From contig JADJGQ010000002.1 of NCBI GenBank assembly GCA_016708025.1, positions 744,001 to 808,000 on the forward strand: a stretch of 64,000 nucleotides of DNA, in the 5' to 3' direction. The notes under the pieces were generated by a model, which saw only the letters and a list, made by a program, of their open reading frames with translations, did not search any database and was not told the DNA's origin. Of the stretch, positions 26,183 to 35,174 are shown piece after piece (within the stretch, counting starts at the first letter, position 1; the number at the start of each line of letters is the position of its first letter). This DNA is from a bacterium (GTDB lineage: Bacteria; Zixibacteria; MSB-5A5; GN15; FEB-12). Made by a program: the position numbers and the translations under genes.

Positions 26183-26778
26183 AGAAACTGCTACTCTCCA
26201 TTGGCTGTCTACTGGCTTTGGGTGGCTGCATGCGCGGCACGCCATCGGACAAGCCGCCGATCCACATGAATCCGAATATGGATGATCAGTCGCGCTACGA
26301 TGTGCAGTCGAAGAGTCCGTTTTTTGCGGATAGTGCAACGATGCGGATCCCACCGGCCGGAACGGTCGCGCGCGGGTTCCTTCGGGAGAACGATGCGCTG
26401 CATAGCGGCACCAACCCGGATGGCTCATTATTTGATGGGATGCCGGTTCCGATCACGATGCAGCTTCTGCAGCGTGGTCAAGAGCGATACAATATTTTCT
26501 GCTCGCCGTGCCATGGCCGGACCGGGGATGGGAAGGGAATAGTGGTTAATCGGGGGCTGTTGCCGCCGCCATCATTCCATGAGCAGCGACTGGTCGATAC
26601 CGCGAATGGCTACATTTTCAATGTGATCACCAACGGGATCCGCAATATGCCGCCGTATCGGTTCCAGGTTTCGGTTGAGGACCGGTGGGCGATCATTGCC
26701 TACTTCCGGGCCTTGCAGCGTTCGCATGCGGCGACGATAAACGATGTTCCACAAGAGATGCGTGGTACCCTGAAATAG
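26179..26778 (+). CDS. actE: Alternative Complex III subunit E, monoheme cytochrome c lipoprotein
   Basis: This 199-aa protein has a lipobox (LALGGC), so it is anchored on the periplasmic side. One heme c motif CSPCHGRTGDGKG is followed by the Met-ligand region TNGIRNMPPY. In ACIII this subunit transfers electrons from ActA to the oxidase, here probably to the cytochrome c domain fused to CoxB. The ATG overlaps the actD stop (ATGA). Confidence 0.93.
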   Translation: MKKLLLSIGCLLALGGCMRGTPSDKPPIHMNPNMDDQSRYDVQSKSPFFADSATMRIPPAGTVARGFLRENDALHSGTNPDGSLFDGMPVPITMQLLQRGQERYNIFCSPCHGRTGDGKGIVVNRGLLPPPSFHEQRLVDTANGYIFNVITNGIRNMPPYRFQVSVEDRWAIIAYFRALQRSHAATINDVPQEMRGTLK

Positions 26779-26783
26779 CGTGA

Positions 26784-27977
26784 ATGCAGATGACACTGAA
26801 TAAAGTTACTTATATGTTGAGCGACCCTGGGAAATTCGGCATGCGGATGTTGATAGCCGGGGGCGCCGGGTTGATCCTGTCGATCCTGGGTTGGGTGCTG
26901 GATGCAGACCGATTTTTCCATGCCTACCTGACAGCCTTTGTCTTCTGGACATCGATCGGGCTGGGAGCATTGTTTTTCACGATGCTGCACCATCTGGTCG
27001 GGGCGCGCTGGAGTGTGGTGATCCGACGGATCTCCGAGAGTATCATGATGGTGCTTCCGTATATGGCGGCGCTATTCATACCGGCGTTGATCGGGATGCA
27101 TTCGCTCTATCACTGGAGCCATGCGGATGCGGTGGCGCATGATGCGTTGTTGCAGGCGAAGTCCGGGTATCTCAATCAGACCTTTTTCATCATCCGGACA
27201 GTGTTTTTCTTTGCGATCTGGTCTTTGCTGGCGATCAAGCTGCACAAGCTTTCGCTGAAGCAGGATAAGGGAGACACGCAGGCGATCGGCGATGCGATGC
27301 GCAAGACCAGCGCATGGGGAATGCTCCTGTTTGCCGTGACCGTGACTTACGCGGGGTATGACTGGCTGATGTCATTAAACCCACATTGGTTCTCGACAAT
27401 TTTCGGCGTCTATTTCTTTGCGGGTGGGCTGCTGTCGGTGATCGCGTTCATGACGCTGATCGCGTTGGCGCTCCGTCGGAAGGGGATACTAGCCGACACG
27501 ATAACGGTGGAACACTACCATGACCTGGGCAAGCTGATGTTTGCCTTCACGGTTTTTTGGACCTACATCGGATTCTCCCAGTATTTCCTGATCTGGTATG
27601 GTAACGTGCCGGAGGAGACTGTCTGGTATCTGGCGCGATGGGAAGGGAGCTGGCAGTTTGTCAGCATGGTGATCCTGTTCGGACATTTTGTGCTGCCGTT
27701 TGTGGCGCTGCTGTTCCGGGCGACCAAGCGGACACCGATCGCCCTGACGTTGATCGGGTGCTGGATCCTCCTGATGCACTGGGTCGATATGTATTGGCTG
27801 GTGTATCCGACGCTGCTCAAAGAGGGAGCGAGCATCAACTGGATCGAACCGGCGACCATGCTATTTATCGGCGGTGTCTTTCTCTGGGGATTCTGGGGAC
27901 GCTTCTCGCGTCACCCGCTGATCCCGGTGCAGGATCCGAAACTGGCCGGATCGATCAATCACGTTAATCCGTTCTGA
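26784..27977 (+). CDS. actF: Alternative Complex III subunit F, NrfD-like membrane protein
   Basis: This 397-aa protein with ten predicted helices is homologous to ActC and paired with it in the complex. Signature segments are FWTSIGLGALFFTMLHHLVGARWSVVIRRISE, LMSLNPHWFSTIFGVYFFAGG and HDLGKLMFAFTVFWTYIGFSQYFLIWYGNVPEET. The start could be the ATG at 26784 or that at 26790; neither has a strong ribosome-binding site, which fits reinitiation after actE. Confidence 0.93.
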   Translation: MQMTLNKVTYMLSDPGKFGMRMLIAGGAGLILSILGWVLDADRFFHAYLTAFVFWTSIGLGALFFTMLHHLVGARWSVVIRRISESIMMVLPYMAALFIPALIGMHSLYHWSHADAVAHDALLQAKSGYLNQTFFIIRTVFFFAIWSLLAIKLHKLSLKQDKGDTQAIGDAMRKTSAWGMLLFAVTVTYAGYDWLMSLNPHWFSTIFGVYFFAGGLLSVIAFMTLIALALRRKGILADTITVEHYHDLGKLMFAFTVFWTYIGFSQYFLIWYGNVPEETVWYLARWEGSWQFVSMVILFGHFVLPFVALLFRATKRTPIALTLIGCWILLMHWVDMYWLVYPTLLKEGASINWIEPATMLFIGGVFLWGFWGRFSRHPLIPVQDPKLAGSINHVNPF

Positions 27978-27985
27978 GGAGAGAT

Positions 27986-28330
27986 ATGTCAAGTACCTCA
28001 CCTGATCATCACGACAAGCCATTCGGCTATGAGAAGCGCGACGCCAATCTCAAGGTGATCGGCCTGGTGACCGCCGCTACGGCGTTGTTCGTGATCCTGT
28101 CGGTTATCGTGGTGGACAATATTTTCGTGCTGACAAAAGAAGAGATCATTTACGATACGGTGTTAAAGCCGGAGTCGATCTCGTATCGTGACCTGCGGGC
28201 GCGGGAAGACGAGATCCTGAATTCTTACAAGATCCTAGATGCCGCCAAGGGCGTCTATCAGATCCCCATAGACCGGGCGATGCAGCTCGTGGCCGACGAG
28301 GCCTATCGAGCAGGAACCGGCCCTCGGTAA
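27986..28330 (+). CDS. Small single-helix membrane protein of the ACIII-oxidase operon
   Basis: This 114-aa protein has a polar N-terminus (YEKRDANLKV), one membrane helix (residues 25-45) and a soluble C-terminal part with YRDLRAREDEILNSY and GVYQIPIDRAMQLVADEA. The last segment looks conserved in ACIII-cox gene clusters of FCB bacteria, but that is recollection, not a search result. The helix and downstream motif suggest an assembly or accessory subunit of the ACIII-oxidase supercomplex. GGAG precedes the ATG. Function unknown. Confidence 0.7.
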   Translation: MSSTSPDHHDKPFGYEKRDANLKVIGLVTAATALFVILSVIVVDNIFVLTKEEIIYDTVLKPESISYRDLRAREDEILNSYKILDAAKGVYQIPIDRAMQLVADEAYRAGTGPR

Positions 28331-28421
28331 GCATAGACTTGCTCGGTCCGTTATAAGCAGTTTTAGGTGAACTTTCCCCGATGGGGGCTGTTCACGCAGT
28401 ATGGTCTTCAAGGGCATGAAC

Positions 28422-29294
28422 ATGGACAAAACAAGGTTTTATTTATCCTGTTTCCTTCTCAGTTTTCTTTTGATTCTGACTGGAGAATCGCCTTTATTGA
28501 GCCAAGTTGTCCTTGATTCGGTACCGGAATTAGCCGGAGTCGGGATCACCGAACATCTGGGCGAGACGGTCCCGATGGATCTGGCGTTCACTGATGAAAC
28601 CGGGCGTCGAGTGACCCTGGCCGACTATTTCAAGTCGGACAAGCCGGTGATCCTGAATCTCGTTTACTATCAGTGCCCGATGCTTTGCAATCTGGTGCTG
28701 AACGGGATGGTGACCGGGGTCAAGGGGATGGATTGGTTGCCAGGGGAGAAGTTCGATCTGGTGGCGGTGTCGATCAATCCGGCGGAGACCTGGCAGTTGG
28801 CCGCGGCGAAAAAAGAGAATTATCTGGCGGAATTGGGGAGACCGGGGGCAGAGGCCGGCTGGCATTTCCTGGTAGGTGATTCGACGCAATCGCGAGCGTT
28901 GGCCAAGGCGGTCGGGTTCGGCTACAAATATGATGAAGAGCAGAAGGAGTTTGCTCACTCGGCGGCGGCCTTTGTGCTGATGCCGGATGGGAAGATCTCC
29001 CGCTATTTGTATGGAATAGAATTCAGTCCCCGCGATCTGAAGCTGGCCCTACTGGAGGCTTCGGACGGGAAGATCGGAAATACGCTCGATCGGCTGATCC
29101 TTTACTGCTTCCACTATGATCCGCAGGCGAAAGGGTATGTACTTTTCGCGACGAATGTGATGCGGATCGGTGGGGCGTTGTCGGCGATCATTTTGGGAAT
29201 ATTCGTGGCGCTGTTGTGGCGACATGAGCGAAAAAACCGTCAGCGGCAGTTGGCTCTTTCAGTCGACGGGTCGATGACGGGAAATCGGAGATAA
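28422..29294 (+). CDS. SCO1/SenC-type copper chaperone with C-terminal membrane helix
   Basis: About 290 aa. It has a signal peptide, then a thioredoxin-fold SCO domain with the copper CxxxC as YYQCPMLCNLVLNG and the distal His in EFAHSAAAFVLMPDG. A C-terminal helix follows (IGGALSAIILGIFVALLW) with a basic tail. SCO proteins deliver copper to the CuA site of oxidase subunit II, which is the next gene. The ATG at 28422 has AAGGG seven bases upstream; ATGs at 28401 and 28416 are less well placed. Confidence 0.9.
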   Translation: MDKTRFYLSCFLLSFLLILTGESPLLSQVVLDSVPELAGVGITEHLGETVPMDLAFTDETGRRVTLADYFKSDKPVILNLVYYQCPMLCNLVLNGMVTGVKGMDWLPGEKFDLVAVSINPAETWQLAAAKKENYLAELGRPGAEAGWHFLVGDSTQSRALAKAVGFGYKYDEEQKEFAHSAAAFVLMPDGKISRYLYGIEFSPRDLKLALLEASDGKIGNTLDRLILYCFHYDPQAKGYVLFATNVMRIGGALSAIILGIFVALLWRHERKNRQRQLALSVDGSMTGNRR

Positions 29295-29303
29295 CGGAAA
29301 GTT

Positions 29304-30245
29304 ATGGACACAACGGGCAACCTGTTTTTGCCACCGGCGAATTCGACGCTGGCCAGTGAGATCGATCCGCTCTGGGGATTTCTCTTCTGGTCGAGCACTA
29401 TCATGTTCATCATTGTCGTCGCGCTGATCACCTTCTTCGTGGTGAAGTACCGTCGACGGGGTGAGGATACGCTGACGACCGGGGTATCACACAACACGAC
29501 GCTGGAAGTTCTCTGGACGGTGATCCCGACCGTATTGGTGATGGTCATTTTCGTCTGGGGATTCAAGTCGTTCATCAAGTTCTATGTGGCACCCAAAGAT
29601 GCGCTGGAAGTCAAAGTGACCGGGCAGAAGTGGTTCTGGTCGTTTGATTATCCGGCCGGCGCGAATACGGTCAACGAACTGACCGTACCGGTTGGGAAGC
29701 CGATCAAGTTGCTGATGTCGTCCAAGGATGTGCTGCACAGTTTTTATGTCCCGAATTTCCGCATCAAGCGCGATGTGTTGCCGAACCGGTACCAGGTGGC
29801 ATGGTTCGAAGCGACCCAGGTCGGCGAATACCAGATATTCTGTACAGAATACTGCGGTAAGGGACACTCCGAGATGCTGGGGAAGGTGAAAGTGGTATCG
29901 GAGACAGATTTCAATAAGTGGCTGGAGTCATCATCGGGGATGGGCGAAGGGATGTCTCTTGAAGAGTTCGGGGCGCAGTTGTACAAGTCAAAGGCGTGTG
30001 TCACCTGCCATACGCTGGATGGAAAGAAGCTGGTTGGTCCGAGTTTCCTTGGGCTATTTGGCCGCCAGGAGGCGATGACCGATGGCCAGCGGTTGGTTGC
30101 GGATGAAAATTACATACGCGAGTCGATCCTCGACCCGCGCGCGCATATCGTCAACGGGTATGATCCGGTAATGCCGACCTATCAGGGGATCCTGAAAGAC
30201 CGTCAGATCGACGCCCTGATCGCTTACATAAAGACGCTGAAATAA
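29304..30245 (+). CDS. coxB: Cytochrome c oxidase subunit II with fused cytochrome c (caa3 type)
   Basis: This 313-aa protein has two membrane helices and a cupredoxin domain with the CuA ligands His in VLHSFYVPNFRIK and CTEYCGKGHSEM (two Cys, His, Met). A C-terminal cytochrome c domain carries CVTCH and a Met-containing YDPVMPTYQG. This makes the enzyme a caa3-type oxidase that takes electrons from ACIII through its own heme c. The SCO chaperone precedes it and subunit I follows. Confidence 0.96.
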   Translation: MDTTGNLFLPPANSTLASEIDPLWGFLFWSSTIMFIIVVALITFFVVKYRRRGEDTLTTGVSHNTTLEVLWTVIPTVLVMVIFVWGFKSFIKFYVAPKDALEVKVTGQKWFWSFDYPAGANTVNELTVPVGKPIKLLMSSKDVLHSFYVPNFRIKRDVLPNRYQVAWFEATQVGEYQIFCTEYCGKGHSEMLGKVKVVSETDFNKWLESSSGMGEGMSLEEFGAQLYKSKACVTCHTLDGKKLVGPSFLGLFGRQEAMTDGQRLVADENYIRESILDPRAHIVNGYDPVMPTYQGILKDRQIDALIAYIKTLK

Positions 30246-30263
30246 TCGAGGATAGGTAATAGA

Positions 30264-31886
<1,623 letters not shown>

Positions 31887-31900
31887 ACCCCGACGAGGTA

Positions 31901-32569
31901 ATGAAGAGAATGGCGAACCACGCACAGTCGCATTCATCGCTCGACGAACATGTCGCGCACCATTTCACCGATGCCGAGCAGCAGCGGGATTCCGCAAAGC
32001 TCGGGATGTGGGTGTTTCTGCTGACCGAAGTTTTGTTCTTCGGCGGGCTCTTCTGCGCTTACGCGATCTTCAAATCCTGGAATCCGGAGATGTTCCATGC
32101 CGCACACAAGGCGCTGGATGTCAAGATGGGGTTCATTAATACGCTGGTGCTGATCACGAGTTCGGTGACGATGGCGCTGGCGATCCGGTCGATGCAGGTG
32201 GGGAACAAAAAGGCGACGATGTATAATCTGATCGCCACGCTGGTATTCGCCGGCATCTTCCTGGTGATCAAGTATTTCGAGTATTCGCACAAATTCCACC
32301 TGGGGCAGCTTCCGGGGAAATATTACACGTTTACGGGGATCGAAGGGACCAACCCGCATATCTTCTTCTCGATCTATTTCGTGATGACCGGGATCCACGG
32401 GCTTCACGTGATCGGCGGTATGATCGCGATCGCCATCATGCTGTACAAAACGAAGAACGACCAGTTTAATGCGGCGTATTACAACCCGATCGAGGTGACC
32501 GGCCTGTACTGGCATCTGGTCGACCTGATCTGGATCTTCCTGTTCCCCCTTCTTTACCTGGTGTCGTGA
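31901..32569 (+). CDS. coxC: Cytochrome c oxidase subunit III
   Basis: This 222-aa protein has about five membrane helices. Family signatures are KLGMWVFLLTEVLFFGGLFCAYAIF near the start and a C-terminal segment PIEVTGLYWHLVDLIWIFLFPLLYL, plus HGLHVIGG. It stabilises subunit I. The N-terminal region is His-rich. The ATG at 31901 follows GAGG; the ATG at 31910 is an alternative. Confidence 0.95.
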   Translation: MKRMANHAQSHSSLDEHVAHHFTDAEQQRDSAKLGMWVFLLTEVLFFGGLFCAYAIFKSWNPEMFHAAHKALDVKMGFINTLVLITSSVTMALAIRSMQVGNKKATMYNLIATLVFAGIFLVIKYFEYSHKFHLGQLPGKYYTFTGIEGTNPHIFFSIYFVMTGIHGLHVIGGMIAIAIMLYKTKNDQFNAAYYNPIEVTGLYWHLVDLIWIFLFPLLYLVS

Positions 32570-32581
32570 GGAGAGCAAACA

Positions 32582-33052
32582 ATGTCTACTAGTCATACGA
32601 CCGGTCATGCGCAGCATCATATTACACCGTTAAAGGTCTACCTGCTTATCGGGGGGATCCTGCTGGTGATGACGGCTGTCACAGTGGCGGTAGCCGGGAT
32701 CGATTTTGGTCCGGCCAATATTCTGATCGCCATGTTGATCGCGGGGTTCAAGGCGAGCCTGGTCGCGTTTTTCTTCATGCATCTCTGGTATGACAATAAG
32801 CTCTATTTCCTGATCTTCTTCAGTTCGCTGGCGTTTTTGGCGGTTTTCATTGGGTTAACCATGTTTGATACTGAGCGCCGGTATGAGCTGGAGAGGATAG
32901 TGGATGGTCCGATCGAGCCGAAGGCGATCATTTATCAGAATGCGCCGACAACTCCTCCAGCACCCGGTGGGGCGACAGTCACGGACAGCGCCAACGCGGC
33001 GGTTGATACGATGATGGCCCCGGTCGACAGTGCGGCCGCGAGCGGCCATTAG
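32582..33052 (+). CDS. coxD: Cytochrome c oxidase subunit IV (prokaryotic type)
   Basis: This 156-aa protein has three membrane helices including the typical NILIAMLIAGFKASLVAFFFMHLWYD, which identifies the prokaryotic COX4/CtaF family. A longer than usual Ala/Pro/Thr-rich C-terminal tail (about 110-156) is probably disordered. It is the last structural subunit of the oxidase. Confidence 0.92.
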   Translation: MSTSHTTGHAQHHITPLKVYLLIGGILLVMTAVTVAVAGIDFGPANILIAMLIAGFKASLVAFFFMHLWYDNKLYFLIFFSSLAFLAVFIGLTMFDTERRYELERIVDGPIEPKAIIYQNAPTTPPAPGGATVTDSANAAVDTMMAPVDSAAASGH

Positions 33053-33139
33053 ACTCTACTTTGCACTTGCGCACCGGGCGATCGGCGCGTAGTGTAGTGG
33101 CGATGCCACGGGGCGGCAGACGGAATTTTCGCCCCGGAA

Positions 33140-34687
33140 ATGAGCCGCCAGATGCAATCCTTTCGTCGCCTCGCATTCTTCTCAACCATAGCCACATACA
33201 TATTGATCTTTGTCGGGGGGCTGGTCCGGGTCTCCGGAGCGGGACTGGGCTGTCCTGACTGGCCGAAGTGCTACGGCCGGTGGTTTCCTCCGTTGTCGGT
33301 CAGCGATCTTCCACCGGATATTGGCGCGACCAGCCTGACGGTGGTTTTGTCATGGATCGAGTATGTCAACCGACTGGTCGGGGTGTCGGTTGGATTCCTG
33401 ATCCTGGCGGTGGCGATCATGGCATTGGTCAAGTACCGTCACCTTCCGAAGATTCTCTGGCCATCGCTGGCGGCGGCGGTGTTGGTCGCTTATCAGGGGT
33501 GGCAAGGGGGGAAGGTGGTTACCTCGGAGCTGGAGCCGCTCCTTATTTCCATGCATCTTCTGCTCTCGTATCTGATCGTCAGTCTCTTGATCTATGTGAC
33601 TCAGCAGACCTACTACCAGACGGTGCCGGCCGGTGAAACGGCCCGGCCAAAGTATCCGTCACAGGCGGTGCGCTGGTGCGGGTGGCTTTGGGTTGGCGGG
33701 ATGTTGCAGATCGTGCTGGGGACTCAGGTGCGTGAGGCGATCGAAATGATCGCTCGAGAATTTCCACTGCTTAAGGATAGCCAGTTGATAAGTCAGGTTG
33801 CGGTCTGGAATGATATTCACATGATATCAGGCGCGTTGATGGTCTTTTTCACTTGGTTTGCAGGATACTCAATACTCCGGATGAGTCAGCAAATCTCCCA
33901 ATTAGTCCGGTTGGCGTTGCGGGGGATGATGCTTCTGATGTTGGTCGAACTTCTGCTTGGGCTGTTCTTCTATGCATTTGGACTGGCGCCGATTGCGCAG
34001 CTTTTTCACCAGTGGGCGGCGGGTCTGTTCATTGGATTGGCGATGGTGGCGTTTTTCGGCGTGCGACATACCGGGGCAGATATTGTCTCCTATGGCAGGT
34101 CGTTTGCGAGAGTGCTGATGCCGATGGCGGCGGGAGTTATCGGGCTGGCACTGATCGCTTACCTGGTGGTCGACCGTGCCGAAGCGGAGCGGCAGAGTCT
34201 GCCGGTCAATACTCCGGTGCCGGAGTTTCAGTTTGTGGAGCGGAGTGGTCAGCCATTTGGATTGGAAGAACTGAAAGGGAAAGTCAATATAGTCGAGTTC
34301 TTCTTCACCAGTTGTCGCGGGCCCTGTCCGGCGATGAATGCGACATTCAGCGAGCTATACCGGGAGTATGCCGGGAGCGAGCAACTTCGATTGGTTTCAA
34401 TCACCGTTGATCCAGAGACAGACACGCTGGAGACGCTCAGGGAATACGCGCAGCGATTCAACGTGACCGATGACCGCTGGGTCTTTATCCGCGGAGAGAT
34501 GGACCAGGTGGTCTGGCTGGCGGAGAAGGGGTTTGGGGTGAGCGGAGATCTGCCCGGCATGCACAGCACGAAGTTCATTCTGGTCGACCCTGCGGGAAAT
34601 ATCAGGGGATATTATGCGTATGATGATCCGGGTGCACTGAAGCTGCTTCGGGCGCATGCAGCGGTACTGGCAAAGGAGATGTTGTGA
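33140..34687 (+). CDS. ctaA: Heme A synthase-SCO copper chaperone fusion
   Basis: This 515-aa protein has an N-terminal CtaA/Cox15 domain (about 1-345, eight helices) and a C-terminal SCO-like thioredoxin domain (about 365-512). CtaA features are the LGCPDWPKCYG Cys pair, WIEYVNRLVG, and heme-ligand His in MHLLLSY, NDIHMISG and FHQWAAG. In well-studied CtaA the first motif is EYxHR, so one expected heme-ligand His is Asn here. The SCO part has CRGPCPAMN (CxxxC) and HSTKFILVDP (His). One polypeptide thus combines heme o to heme a conversion with copper delivery for CuA. It is coupled to the next gene by GTGA. Confidence 0.92.
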   Translation: MSRQMQSFRRLAFFSTIATYILIFVGGLVRVSGAGLGCPDWPKCYGRWFPPLSVSDLPPDIGATSLTVVLSWIEYVNRLVGVSVGFLILAVAIMALVKYRHLPKILWPSLAAAVLVAYQGWQGGKVVTSELEPLLISMHLLLSYLIVSLLIYVTQQTYYQTVPAGETARPKYPSQAVRWCGWLWVGGMLQIVLGTQVREAIEMIAREFPLLKDSQLISQVAVWNDIHMISGALMVFFTWFAGYSILRMSQQISQLVRLALRGMMLLMLVELLLGLFFYAFGLAPIAQLFHQWAAGLFIGLAMVAFFGVRHTGADIVSYGRSFARVLMPMAAGVIGLALIAYLVVDRAEAERQSLPVNTPVPEFQFVERSGQPFGLEELKGKVNIVEFFFTSCRGPCPAMNATFSELYREYAGSEQLRLVSITVDPETDTLETLREYAQRFNVTDDRWVFIRGEMDQVVWLAEKGFGVSGDLPGMHSTKFILVDPAGNIRGYYAYDDPGALKLLRAHAAVLAKEML

Positions 34688-35097
34688 CAGTTCAGGACCT
34701 TCCATCCGTCAATGCGACGCTTAACCTCATCAGTTCGCTCTTTTTGCTCCTGGGGTATATCTATGTGAAGCGGGGGAAGCCGGAGATTCATAAGAAACTG
34801 ATGATAAGTGCGCTGGTATCATCGGCACTGTTTCTCATCTGCTACCTGGTATATCATTATGCGGTTGGCTCGGTCCCGTATGCAAAACAGGATTGGACTC
34901 GCCCGGTTTACTTTGCGATTCTCATTCCTCATGTGATATTGGCGGCGGTGATGGTGCCATTTATCCTGCTGGCGGTCTGGCATGCCTTCCGGGGGAATTT
35001 TGTCAAACATACGCGCATTACGAAATGGCTCTGGCCAGTCTGGATGTTTGTGTCGGTATCGGGGGTTGTCGTATATCTTATGCTTTACCAGTTGTAG
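34684..35097 (+). CDS. DUF420 membrane protein associated with oxidase assembly
   Basis: This 137-aa protein has four membrane helices and conserved His residues in EIHKKLMISAL, YLVYHYAVGS, IPHVILAAVMVP and HTRITKWLWP. It belongs to the DUF420 (YozB/CtaM-like) family found next to heme A synthase and oxidase genes; some members are needed for oxidase assembly. GTG start overlapping the ctaA stop (GTGA), with AAGGAG upstream. It ends the respiratory cluster. Confidence 0.85.
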   Translation: MTVQDLPSVNATLNLISSLFLLLGYIYVKRGKPEIHKKLMISALVSSALFLICYLVYHYAVGSVPYAKQDWTRPVYFAILIPHVILAAVMVPFILLAVWHAFRGNFVKHTRITKWLWPVWMFVSVSGVVVYLMLYQL

Positions 35098-35174
35098 CCC
35101 TCAATGGAAACTGCATTGGCGGCGGGTCGTATAAGGGGCATTGGCCAATCCAGAGGAAAGGGAGCGGGTCATCA

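Noticed and set aside
34893..35174. Long upstream extension of the DUF5686 frame
   Set aside because: It overlaps the DUF420 gene in another frame; the Met at 35175 begins a clean signal peptide.
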